The position numbers and the translations under genes were made by a program. 6,059 nt of DNA. It comes from Gaiellasilicea sp039914895. Lineage in GTDB: Bacteria > Actinomycetota > Thermoleophilia > Gaiellales > Gaiellaceae. A model generated the notes under the pieces. That model had not been told where the DNA came from. It was given only the letters and a program-made list of their open reading frames with translations, and made no database searches. The first letter of the stretch is position 1, and the number at the start of each line of letters is the position of its first letter. Positions 1 to 5,310 of this stretch are shown one piece after another. Location: positions 1 through 6,059 of the forward strand of contig JBDSOJ010000038.1 of the NCBI GenBank assembly GCA_039914895.1. The letters are read 5' to 3'.

Positions 1-508
1 ATCCGAGCTCCACCGGCACCTGGCGCTCGAAGATGTCGACGAGCACCTTCAGCTTCTGCTGGTCGGCGTTCACGTCGACGATCTCGCCGTCGAAGTCCGA
101 CAGCGGGCCGGAGGTTACCTTGACCGACTCGCCGAGGGTGAACTCGACCTGCGAGCGCAGAGCCGCGCCGGAGGCTGCGGCGCCCGTGTGCAGGATCCGG
201 TCGACCTCGCCCTGCGCAAGCGGGACGGGTTTCGCGCCGGCGCCGACGAAGCCGGTGACGCCCGGCGTGTTCTTCACGACCGTCCAGGCCTCGTCGTTCA
301 GGTCCATGTTCACGAGCACGTAGCCAGGGAGCACGCGCTTCTCGATCTGCACCTTCTGGCCGTCCTTCGTCTCGATCACCTGCTCGGTCGGGACGACGAC
401 GCGCCGGAACCGCGGCGCCTGGTTCATCGAGACGATCCGGTGCTCGAGGTTGGTCTTGACCTTGTTCTCGTGCCCGGAATAGGTGTTGATCACATACCAG
501 CGGAACAT
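1..508 (-). CDS. nusG: Transcription termination/antitermination protein NusG (3' end cut off by window edge)
   Basis: NusG binds RNA polymerase, modulates pausing and Rho termination, and links transcription to translation through ribosomal protein S10. 169 codons are visible from the ATG at 508. The N-terminal NGN domain (about residues 1-110) opens MFRWYVINTYSGHENK and carries the family segment RVLPGYVLV at 58-66 and TPGVTGFVG at 81-89. A C-terminal KOW domain follows (about 124-169, with VTSGPLSDFDG at 131-141). The family usually runs to about 175-185 residues, and the KOW region already reaches the usual PVEL segment near the C-terminus, so only a few codons should be missing. The start is supported by GGGGGAG at 514-520, 5 bases upstream and overlapping the last secE codons. 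The secE stop lies 2 bases away. It is expected to continue to rplK/rplA beyond the window, as in most bacteria, though that is not visible here. Confidence 0.97.
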   Translation of the reverse strand, partial: MFRWYVINTYSGHENKVKTNLEHRIVSMNQAPRFRRVVVPTEQVIETKDGQKVQIEKRVLPGYVLVNMDLNDEAWTVVKNTPGVTGFVGAGAKPVPLAQGEVDRILHTGAAASGAALRSQVEFTLGESVKVTSGPLSDFDGEIVDVNADQQKLKVLVDIFERQVPVELG

Positions 509-510
509 GC

Positions 511-852
511 CTACTCCCCCAGGAGAACGGTGCGGACGAAGGGCTTGAAAGCCTGGTCAGCGGCGTAGAGGTACGTGCCGACAATGACGCAGGCGATGAT
601 CACGACGATGGTGCCCTGAACGACCTGCGAGCGGCTCGGCCACTCGACCTTCTTCAGCTCGGCCCAGGCCTCCTTGACGAAGCGGCCGCGCCCGCGCGGC
701 TCGCGCCGGCCCGTCTGCGTCGACGCCGGCTGCATCCCGGGGCGCACCTGCGGCTGGCTGCGCGATCGCTGCGCCCCGGCTTTCGGCGCAGCCTTCGGCG
801 CGCCCAAGCTCTTGCGCTGGTCGCGGCGCTGCCTGCGCGTTTCCCTGGCCAC
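511..852 (-). CDS. secE: Preprotein translocase subunit SecE, GTG start overlapping the rpmG stop
   Basis: SecE clamps SecY in the SecYEG protein-conducting channel of the cytoplasmic membrane. With the GTG at 852 the protein is 113 residues. The C-terminal half is diagnostic: an amphipathic segment (about residues 57-76, FVKEAWAELKKVEWPSRSQV) with the family's KKVEWPSR core, then one membrane span (about 77-100, rich in V and I). The first 55 residues are Arg/Ala/Gln/Pro-rich and probably disordered, a form of extension common in actinobacterial SecE. An open frame continues upstream to 969, but that stretch is rpmG read in another frame. GTG at 852 is preferred because it shares one base with the rpmG stop (TAGTG) and has GGGAG at 861-865, 8 bases upstream. 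It is followed 2 bases later by nusG. Confidence 0.93.
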   Translation of the reverse strand: MARETRRQRRDQRKSLGAPKAAPKAGAQRSRSQPQVRPGMQPASTQTGRREPRGRGRFVKEAWAELKKVEWPSRSQVVQGTIVVIIACVIVGTYLYAADQAFKPFVRTVLLGE

Positions 853-1013
853 TACCGAGTCTCCCGGTGCAGCGTGTGCTGGCTGCACCAGCGGCAGTAC
901 TTCTTGAACTCGACGCGGTCGGGCGTGTTCCGCTTCGACTTGTTCGTCTGGTAGTTGCGCCGCTTGCACTCAGTGCAGGCGAGCGTGATCGCGACTCGAA
1001 CTCCGGCTGCCAT
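852..1013 (-). CDS. rpmG: 50S ribosomal protein L33, zinc-binding (C+) type
   Basis: This is a 53-residue component of the large ribosomal subunit near the E site, too short for many ORF callers. It begins MAAGVRVAITLACTECKRRN and ends HTLHRETR. Four cysteines form the zinc ribbon: CxxC at 13/16 and CxxC at 40/43. This is therefore the zinc-requiring paralog, not the cysteine-free form some genomes carry as a low-zinc replacement. The core TECKRRNYQTNKSKRNTPDR matches the family closely. The ATG at 1013 has only a weak purine stretch upstream (GAGAGA at 1024-1029, 10 bases away). The gene sits 46 bases after the tRNA-Met 3' end and overlaps secE by one base, so all are probably on one transcript. 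The order tRNA-Met, rpmG, secE, nusG recalls actinobacterial chromosomes. Confidence 0.95.
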   Translation of the reverse strand: MAAGVRVAITLACTECKRRNYQTNKSKRNTPDRVEFKKYCRWCSQHTLHRETR

Positions 1014-1059
1014 CTAGATGTGTTCTCTCGGTTTCGGTGGAAGGAGGACTACTGAGGAG

Positions 1060-1133
1060 TAGCGGCGGCAGGACTCGAACCTGCGACACGCGGATTATGA
1101 TTCCGCTGCTCTAACCAACTGAGCTACGCCGCC
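1060..1133 (-). tRNA. tRNA-Met (CAT), elongator type
   Basis: A complete 74-base cloverleaf reads from 1133 to 1060 on the minus strand. Acceptor GGCGGCG pairs with CGCCGCT, giving a G-U at the 1-72 pair. The D stem is GCTC/GAGC with a 9-base loop, the anticodon stem is GCGGA/TCCGC with loop ATCATAA, the variable loop has 5 bases, and the T arm is GCAGG-TTCGAGT-CCTGC. The anticodon CAT is at 1097-1099. The discriminator is A (complement of 1060), and CCA is not encoded. The normal acceptor start with purine at 1, the C3-G70 pair, and the neighbouring rpmG favour elongator methionine over initiator. An Ile2 tRNA with lysidine-modified CAT is the alternative and cannot be fully excluded by eye. 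Confidence 0.95.
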
Positions 1134-1148
1134 CCGCGCCGGGGGCAG

Positions 1149-1157
1149 AGTGTAGCA
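1149..1157 (-). promoter_or_regulatory. Extended -10 promoter for the tRNA-Met/rpmG/secE/nusG unit
   Basis: On the minus strand the sequence reads TGCTACACT: an extended -10 TGn followed by TACACT (a 4 of 6 match to TATAAT), ending 15 bases before the tRNA 5' end at 1133. A start about 7 bases downstream would leave a pre-tRNA leader of roughly 8-9 bases. No good -35 is visible (best TTCGCG, 16-base spacing, at 1171-1176), which fits reliance on the extended -10. Predicted only. Confidence 0.5.
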
Positions 1158-1170
1158 ACACTGTTTTGCG

Positions 1171-1211
1171 CGCGAAGACCCCTGAAGGGTCGCTTCGCTC
1201 CTAGCCGTCGC
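1171..1211. repeat. Direct repeat, copy A, with internal hairpin
   Basis: These 41 bases recur 74 bases downstream at 1245-1285 with three differences (positions 5, 25 and 37 of the unit). Inside is GACCC-CTGAA-GGGTC (1177-1191), a 5-bp stem. In this copy an outer stem GCGAA/TTCGC (1172-1176 with 1194-1198) extends it across a 2-base bulge. It abuts the presumed -35 side of the tRNA operon promoter. No coding frame explains the match. It looks like a small REP-like palindromic repeat. Confidence 0.8.
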
Positions 1212-1244
1212 ATGACCGGGAAGCCGCTCTCGCGGATCCCAGGT

Positions 1245-1285
1245 CGCGCAGACCCCTGAAGGGTCGCTCCGCTCCTAGCCCTCGC
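1245..1285. repeat. Direct repeat, copy B, with internal hairpin
   Basis: This is the second copy of the 41-base unit (38 of 41 bases identical to 1171-1211). The inner stem GACCC/GGGTC (1251-1255 with 1261-1265) is fully kept, but the outer stem is weaker than in copy A (one mismatch, C1249 against C1269). The bases after each copy show only loose resemblance (for example AGCCGCTCT and AGCCGGCTCT), so the original duplicated unit may have been as long as 74 bases. It lies 71 bases upstream of the tdk start codon. Confidence 0.8.
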
Positions 1286-1343
1286 CCCAGGGAGCCGGCT
1301 CTGCTCACGAGACTTGCTCTAGGGAGTCATCCGGCGGCCCGAC

Positions 1344-1349
1344 TACGAT
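1344..1349 (+). promoter_or_regulatory. -10 box for a probably leaderless tdk transcript
   Basis: TACGAT fits TANNNT and ends exactly 7 bases before the GTG at 1357, so transcription would begin at or next to the start codon. No Shine-Dalgarno sequence is visible upstream of that GTG, consistent with a leaderless message as is common in Actinobacteria. No convincing -35: TTGCTC at 1314-1319 is 24 bases away, too far. Confidence 0.45.
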
Positions 1350-1356
1350 CCCGCGC

Positions 1357-1956
1357 GTGATCCGGATCAACCCGACGAGCGGCGGCTGGCTCGAGGTCGT
1401 CTGCGGCCCGATGTTCAGCGGCAAGAGCGAGGAGATGATCCGGAGGCTGCGCCGGGCGGAGATCGCAGGACGGCGCGTCGTCAGCTTCAAGCCGCGCATC
1501 GACGACCGCTACGACGCGGCGGACATCGTCAGCCACGCGGGCATCCGCATGCGCGCCGTGCCGGTCGGCTGCGTCGCCGAGATCGTCGCGCAGGCGCGCG
1601 GCTTCGAGGTGGTGGGGATCGACGAGGCGCAGTTCTTCGAGCACGAGATCGTCGGCGCCGCGCTCGCCCTTGCCGACGGCGGCGCCCGCGTGATCGCGGC
1701 CGGCCTCGACCAGGACTTCCGGAGGCTCCCGTTCGGACCGATGCCCGAACTGCTCGCGCACGCCGAGTTCGTCGACAAGCTCCAGGCCGTCTGCCACCGC
1801 TGCGGCGGCGGCGCCACGACGACGCAGCGGCTCGTCGACCGCAGACCCGCTCCGTACTCGGGCGCGACGATCGTCGTCGGCGCCAACGAGCAGTACGAGG
1901 CGCGCTGCCGCGACTGTCACGAGGCCGGCGCAGACCTCGTGACAGTCGCGGCCTAG
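1357..1956 (+). CDS. tdk: Thymidine kinase (type II, TdkA family)
   Basis: Transfers the gamma-phosphate of ATP to thymidine, giving dTMP in the cytosolic pyrimidine salvage pathway. The 199-residue length is normal for the bacterial type II enzyme. Visible motifs are the P-loop GPMFSGKS (17-24), FKPRIDDRY (44-52), the Walker B/catalytic segment DEAQFF (89-94), GLDQDF (116-121), and the thymidine-binding lasso around YSGATIVVGANEQYEARC (167-184). Four zinc-site cysteines are at 146, 149, 184 and 187. In the lasso the family usually has VGG before the acidic residue; here it is VGA. The GTG at 1357 places the P-loop at the expected distance from the N-terminus, and the gene seems leaderless. 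It stands alone on the plus strand, its stop codon 5 bases from that of the convergent binding-protein gene. Its last 16 codons contain a perfect 18-bp inverted repeat. Confidence 0.96.
   Translation: MIRINPTSGGWLEVVCGPMFSGKSEEMIRRLRRAEIAGRRVVSFKPRIDDRYDAADIVSHAGIRMRAVPVGCVAEIVAQARGFEVVGIDEAQFFEHEIVGAALALADGGARVIAAGLDQDFRRLPFGPMPELLAHAEFVDKLQAVCHRCGGGATTTQRLVDRRPAPYSGATIVVGANEQYEARCRDCHEAGADLVTVAA
1907..1952. terminator. Perfect 18-bp inverted repeat, likely terminator between convergent genes
   Basis: The left arm 1907-1924 (GCCGCGACTGTCACGAGG) pairs without mismatch with 1935-1952, around a 10-base loop (1925-1934). It lies within the last codons of tdk, ending just before its stop at 1954-1956. 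For the oppositely transcribed ABC operon it starts 9 bases after the binding-protein stop at 1962-1964, the usual place for a terminator. No U-tract follows on either strand, so it would be the U-less hairpin type proposed for GC-rich Actinobacteria. Perfect pairing is seen directly; the terminator role is inferred. Confidence 0.7.
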
Positions 1957-1961
1957 ATCAC

Positions 1962-2879
1962 TTAGGTGAGCTTGTTCGCCTTGAGGAAGGCCCTGGCCAC
2001 CGCGGCGGCGGGCTTCTTGTCGATCCCGACCGCCTTGTTCATCGCGATCATCGCCCGGAGAGTCAGCAGCGCGTTGACCCGATTGAGCGTGCTCGTCAGC
2101 CGGGCGCCGTACTCGCGAACGAGCTTCTGGGAGAGCACGGGCGCCACCTGCTGGAAGCCGAACATGTTGCGCGGCTCCGAGAGCACGACGTACTTCGTCG
2201 AGATCAACTGCGGATCGGTCGTGAAGATGCCTGCCGCCTCGACCTTCTTCTGGCTCAGAAGGGTGTAGGCGCTGATCCCGGCGAGCGGCGTGAACTCGAC
2301 GTTCCGAACGCCGTAGCGGCTGCCGAGCTGCGGCAGCCAGCGCGTCTCGAACTCCGGGAACGCGGCGAGCGTCAGGTCCGGCACCTTGCGCAGGTCCCCG
2401 ACCGTCTTCAGCCCGAACCGTGCCGCGGTCGTGCGGAGCACCGCGATCCCGTCCCGGTCCTGAAACGGCGTCGCCTTCAGCAGCGTCTGACCCCGCCTCT
2501 CGTACAGCGCCTTGGCGGCCCGGTAGGTGCCGAGCGCCGTCCTCGGCAGCGTCTTCCGCTTGAACGTCACCGAGAGCATGATCCCCGTGTACTCGGGGTA
2601 GAGCGTGACGCGGCCGCTGCGGAGCGACGCGTCGATCAGCTCGGTCGAGCCGATGTTCTCCTTGTACTGAACCCTGAAGCCCTTCGCTTCGAGGGCCTGC
2701 TTGTACAGCTGCCCGAGCACGTACTGCTCGGGGAAGTTCTTGGTGCCGATGATGATCGGCGTTGCCTGCTGCTGCTCGGGCGCGGCCGGTGCCGCGGCGG
2801 CCCCCCCGAGTACGATCGCGACACCGAGAGCGACCGCGAAGGCCGCCTTGGCGGCCCGACGATTGTGCTTCCTGATCAC
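1962..2879 (-). CDS. Glycine betaine/osmoprotectant-type ABC transporter substrate-binding protein (OsmF/OpuCC family)
   Basis: The extracytoplasmic receptor that captures the solute and delivers it to the two permeases encoded upstream. From the GTG at 2879 it has 305 residues. It has a basic N-terminus (MIRKHNRR), a hydrophobic core (about 12-26) and a likely Sec cleavage region in AAAAPAAPE (27-35), with no cysteine and hence no lipobox. The mature part has the family motifs IIIGTKNFPEQYVLGQL (42-58), IGSTELIDASLRSG (76-89), LYPEYTG (93-99) and IFTTDPQLI (218-226). Tyrosines in such segments contribute to the aromatic cage for quaternary ammonium ligands in characterised relatives; the ligand here is unproven (betaine, choline or carnitine are candidates). 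A GTG at 2888 is in frame, but it overlaps the Shine-Dalgarno sequence. Fourth gene of the operon, 30 bases after the second permease. Confidence 0.92.
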   Translation of the reverse strand: MIRKHNRRAAKAAFAVALGVAIVLGGAAAAPAAPEQQQATPIIIGTKNFPEQYVLGQLYKQALEAKGFRVQYKENIGSTELIDASLRSGRVTLYPEYTGIMLSVTFKRKTLPRTALGTYRAAKALYERRGQTLLKATPFQDRDGIAVLRTTAARFGLKTVGDLRKVPDLTLAAFPEFETRWLPQLGSRYGVRNVEFTPLAGISAYTLLSQKKVEAAGIFTTDPQLISTKYVVLSEPRNMFGFQQVAPVLSQKLVREYGARLTSTLNRVNALLTLRAMIAMNKAVGIDKKPAAAVARAFLKANKLT

Positions 2880-2886
2880 TTCGCCC

Positions 2887-2893
2887 ACCTCCT
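2887..2893 (-). promoter_or_regulatory. Ribosome binding site deciding the binding-protein start
   Basis: On the minus strand this reads AGGAGGT, a near-perfect Shine-Dalgarno sequence, with 7 bases to the GTG at 2879. It overlaps the alternative in-frame GTG at 2888, which makes that start unlikely. It is the strongest ribosome site in the operon, in keeping with the binding protein being needed in excess over the membrane subunits. Confidence 0.8.
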
Positions 2894-2909
2894 GTCGTGG
2901 ATCACCCGG

Positions 2910-3608
2910 TCAGACGATCGGGCGTACATCCGGTTCGAACGCTGGAACGTCCTCCTTCAGTCCCGCCGGTGTCAAGCAACGTTGCAGCACACCGAACCCC
3001 GCGTCGGCGGCGAGCGCCAACAGCGAGACGCAGAGCGCCGCCCCGACGAGCCCCTCGACGTCGTAGCTCGCCTGGTTCACCAGGATCTCGCCGAGGCCGC
3101 CGCCGCCCGCGATCGCGGCGATCGTCGCCGTCGCGACGACGAACACGGCCGCGGTGCGGATCCCCGCGAAGAGCAGCGGCAGCGCGAGCGGGAGCTCGAC
3201 GCGCCGGAGCACCTGAGACGGCGTCATCCCCATCCCCTTCGCGGCCTCGACCGCATCGCGGTCGACCTCGTCGACGGCGACGTAGGCGTTCGTCAGGATC
3301 GGCGGCACCGCGAGCACGACCAGCGCGAGCATGACCGTCGTGAACCCGATCCCGAGGAACGTGAAGCCGACCGCGATCACGACGAGCGTCGGCAGCGCGC
3401 GACCGATGTTCGCGAGGTTGACAGCGAGGAACGAGCCGCGATGCAGGTGGCCGAGAACGACGCCGAGCGGCACGGCGAGAGCGATCGAGACGGCGAGCGC
3501 GACGCCGGAGAGGACGACGTGCTCCCACGTCTTGTCGAGGATGAGGTCACGCCGGTCGACGACGAACCGGAGGCCGTCGACGAAGACATCCAGCACCGCG
3601 AGCGTCAC
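2910..3608 (-). CDS. Osmoprotectant-type ABC transporter permease (second permease, OpuBB/ProZ-like)
   Basis: An integral membrane subunit of the importer, pairing with the other permease to form the channel. From the GTG at 3608 it has 232 residues. About five to six membrane spans are visible (roughly 30-54, 66-86, 90-108, 139-168 and 185-203). The cytoplasmic EAA loop that contacts the ATPase is EAAKGMGMTPSQVLRRVELP (121-140), of the BPD_transp_1 type, and ALPTLVVIAVGF (71-82) matches the family's second helix region. The frame is open up to 3632, but GTG at 3608 is preferred: it overlaps the preceding stop as GTGA and has GGAGG at 3614-3618, 5 bases upstream. A charged tail after about residue 212 is cytoplasmic or disordered. 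It is similar to, but clearly diverged from, the neighbouring permease. Confidence 0.92.
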   Translation of the reverse strand: MTLAVLDVFVDGLRFVVDRRDLILDKTWEHVVLSGVALAVSIALAVPLGVVLGHLHRGSFLAVNLANIGRALPTLVVIAVGFTFLGIGFTTVMLALVVLAVPPILTNAYVAVDEVDRDAVEAAKGMGMTPSQVLRRVELPLALPLLFAGIRTAAVFVVATATIAAIAGGGGLGEILVNQASYDVEGLVGAALCVSLLALAADAGFGVLQRCLTPAGLKEDVPAFEPDVRPIV

Positions 3609-4312
3609 GTCGTCCTCCGCGCGGCCGCCCACGGGGTTGCCACGCGCTGGGCGAGGACGAGGAGCGCATCGGCGAGGATCGCGAGTCCGACTGCGAGCGC
3701 ACCGGCGGCGATGATCTCGGTCTTGAAGTCGTCGCGCAGCGCGCCCAGGATCGGGCCTCCGAGACCTTCCGAGACGACGAACGCAGCGACGGTGGCGAGC
3801 GCGATCGTCGAGACGACCGCCACGCGGAGACCGGCCACGATCGCCGGCAGCGCCAGCGGCAGCTCGACGCGCCAGAGCGTCTGTCCGGCGGTGAAGCCCA
3901 TTCCCCGTGCGGCCTCGAGCACCTCGGGTGGAGCCGCGCGCAGTCCGGCGAGGATGTTGCGGAAGAGAATCAGCAGCGTGTAGCCGACGAGCGCGATCTC
4001 GACCGTTGTAACGGTGAGGCCGGTGACCGGAACGAGCAGCTGGAAGAGAGCGAGGCTCGGGATCGTGTAGATCACCGCCGACGCCAGCGCGAACGGCCGC
4101 TCGACGTAGCGCAGCCGGTGAGCAGCGAGAGCGGCCGCAAGCGAGATCGCGAAGCCGATGCTGACGGCGATCACCGTCAGCTGGACGTGCTCGACGAGCG
4201 CGGGCTGCAGCACCGGGTCCCAGTTGTCGCGCACCCAGTCCACGCAGAAGAGGCGGTTCTCCGCGATGCAGTCGCTCGCCTCGCCGAAGTCCGGGATGAC
4301 CGGCTCGGCCAT
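3605..4312 (-). CDS. Osmoprotectant-type ABC transporter permease (first permease, OpuBB/ProW-like)
   Basis: Membrane subunit, 235 residues from the ATG at 4312, which shares one base with the ATPase stop (TAATG). A polar segment of about 40 residues with cysteines at 15 and 23 precedes the first span. The predicted spans are about 42-65, 74-97, 103-122, 152-180 and 199-222. IYTIPSLALFQLL (81-93) is a family hallmark, and the EAA loop is EAARGMGFTAGQTLWRVELP (133-152). The two N-terminal cysteines may lie outside the membrane and could form a disulfide, which is speculation. Its 3' end overlaps the next permease by 4 bases, so the two are translationally coupled and probably made in equal amounts as a heterodimer. 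Confidence 0.93.
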   Translation of the reverse strand: MAEPVIPDFGEASDCIAENRLFCVDWVRDNWDPVLQPALVEHVQLTVIAVSIGFAISLAAALAAHRLRYVERPFALASAVIYTIPSLALFQLLVPVTGLTVTTVEIALVGYTLLILFRNILAGLRAAPPEVLEAARGMGFTAGQTLWRVELPLALPAIVAGLRVAVVSTIALATVAAFVVSEGLGGPILGALRDDFKTEIIAAGALAVGLAILADALLVLAQRVATPWAAARRTT

Positions 4313-5274
4313 TACTTCAGGAGCTCCGTCAGCCGGTCGAGCGTGAGCACGCGCTGCGTTCCCTCTCCGTCTTCGACGAGTACGGCTCGGACGCCGTCGT
4401 TGAGCATCGCCGAGAGTGCGTCCCGCAGTGTCGTCTCGCCGTCGAGCAGCGGCCCGGCGGCGCCGTTCGCCGGCTCGAGCTCGAGTTCGGCGAGCCGGGT
4501 CAGCGAGAGGCGCTTGAGGCCCCGGTCGGCACCGACGAAGCGCGCGACGAAGTCGTCGGCAGGGTGCGCGAGCAGCTGCTCGGGGGTGTCGTACTGCGCG
4601 AGCACGCCGCCGTCGCGCAGGATCGCGATGCGATCGCCGACGAGAATCGCCTCGTCGATGTCGTGGGTGACGAAGATGATCGTCTTGCGGAGCTCCCCCT
4701 GGATCCGGAGCAGCTCGTTCTGCAGCCGCGCGCGGGTGATCGGGTCGAGCGCCCCGAACGGCTCGTCCATCAGCATCAGCGGCGGATCGGCCGCGAGCGC
4801 GCGCGCGAGCCCGACGCGCTGGCGCTCGCCCCCCGAGAGCTGCGAGGCGTAGCGGGAGCGGTAGTCGCGTGCGGGCAGGTCGACGAGGTCGAGCAGCTCG
4901 TCGGTGCGCGCCTCGGTCTCCCGTTTCGACCAGCCGAGCAGCCGCGGTACCGTCCCGACGTTCTCGGCGACGGTCATGTGCGGGAAGAGGCCGACCTGCT
5001 GGATCACGTAGCCGATCCCGCGGCGAAGCTCGGTCTCGTCGAGCGCGCGCACGCCCGCGCCGTCGATCCGCACGTCGCCGGACGTCAGCTCGACGAGCCG
5101 GTTGACGAGCTTCATCGCCGTCGTCTTGCCGCCCCCCGACGGACCGACCAGGCAGCAGATCTCGCCGGCGGGGATCGTCATCGAGAGGTCGTCGACCGCC
5201 GGCGTCGTGCGGCCGGGGTACCGCTTGGTTGCCTGGTCGAAGACGATCTCGACCGCCTGCCGCGGAGCCCTCAC
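4312..5274 (-). CDS. Osmoprotectant-type ABC transporter ATP-binding protein (OpuBA/ProV-like) with shortened C-terminal regulatory region
   Basis: The cytoplasmic ATPase that powers the importer. With the GTG at 5274 it has 320 residues. All motifs are intact: Walker A GPSGGGKTT (44-52), Q-loop VIQQVGLFPHMTV (90-102), signature LSGGERQ (146-152), Walker B LMLMDEP (166-172), D-loop GALD (174-177) and switch histidine in VTHD (202-205). RFVGADRGLKRLSL (245-258) is typical of the OpuBA/ProV branch. The last 45 or so residues resemble a single CBS motif (TLRDALSAMLNDG, then RAVLVEDGEG and VLTLDRLTELL), whereas many relatives carry two CBS repeats. A GTG at 5292 would add MTRLAP; I prefer 5274 because TAGGCT lies 7 bases upstream and neither start has a ribosome site. 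First gene of the operon. Confidence 0.93.
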   Translation of the reverse strand: MRAPRQAVEIVFDQATKRYPGRTTPAVDDLSMTIPAGEICCLVGPSGGGKTTAMKLVNRLVELTSGDVRIDGAGVRALDETELRRGIGYVIQQVGLFPHMTVAENVGTVPRLLGWSKRETEARTDELLDLVDLPARDYRSRYASQLSGGERQRVGLARALAADPPLMLMDEPFGALDPITRARLQNELLRIQGELRKTIIFVTHDIDEAILVGDRIAILRDGGVLAQYDTPEQLLAHPADDFVARFVGADRGLKRLSLTRLAELELEPANGAAGPLLDGETTLRDALSAMLNDGVRAVLVEDGEGTQRVLTLDRLTELLK

Positions 5275-5281
5275 TGGCGCA

Positions 5282-5287
5282 AGCCTA
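5282..5287 (-). promoter_or_regulatory. -10 box for the ABC transporter operon, probably leaderless
   Basis: On the minus strand TAGGCT (TANNNT type) ends exactly 7 bases before GTG 5274, the same geometry as at tdk. The only -35 candidate at 17-base spacing is TTCCCG at 5305-5310, a weak match. If GTG 5292 is the true start, this box would lie inside the gene and the call would fail. Confidence 0.35.
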
Positions 5288-5292
5288 GTCAC

Positions 5293-5301
5293 TGGTAGCT
5301 T
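5293..5301 (+). promoter_or_regulatory. Extended -10 candidate for the EamA-family gene
   Basis: TGGTAGCTT reads as TGn plus TAGCTT, ending 9 bases before GTG 5311, so any leader would be 2-3 bases. No clear -35 is seen. It lies beside, and on the opposite strand to, the -10 box proposed for the ABC operon. Weak call. Confidence 0.3.
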
Positions 5302-5310
5302 CGCCGGGAA

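Noticed and set aside
188..568. Plus-strand open frames over nusG and the secE end
   Set aside because: They are antisense to unmistakable NusG and SecE sequence.
853..969. Upstream extension of the secE frame to an ATG at 969
   Set aside because: This stretch is rpmG in another frame. The GTG at 852 has a ribosome site and a stop-start overlap, and gives a normal SecE length.
1149..1167. Small hairpin AGTGT-AGCA-ACACT followed by GTTTT on the plus strand, resembling a terminator
   Set aside because: The stem is only 5 bp, no plus-strand gene lies upstream to terminate, and the bases coincide with the proposed tRNA-operon -10 region on the other strand.
1171..1285. Possible CRISPR array
   Set aside because: There are only two copies, the units are imperfect, and the intervening segment is not a spacer-like series; no cas gene is nearby.
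1314..1319. TTGCTC as the -35 box of tdk
   Set aside because: It is 24 bases from the -10 candidate, well outside the usual 16-19 base spacing.
1327..1920. Minus-strand open frames opposite tdk
   Set aside because: They have Arg/Ala/Asp-rich low-complexity translations, and the plus-strand frame has every thymidine kinase motif.
2865..3983. A 372-codon open frame on the plus strand across the permease genes
   Set aside because: It lies antisense to two permeases with clear family motifs. Its translation is a low-complexity run of Arg, Asp, Glu and Pro typical of GC-rich shadow frames, and no ribosome site or known domain is seen.
4118..5298. Two plus-strand open frames of 244 codons each, antisense to the ATPase and first permease
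   Set aside because: Both are shadows of genes with intact Walker, signature and EAA motifs, and their composition is Ser/Arg/Asp-biased.
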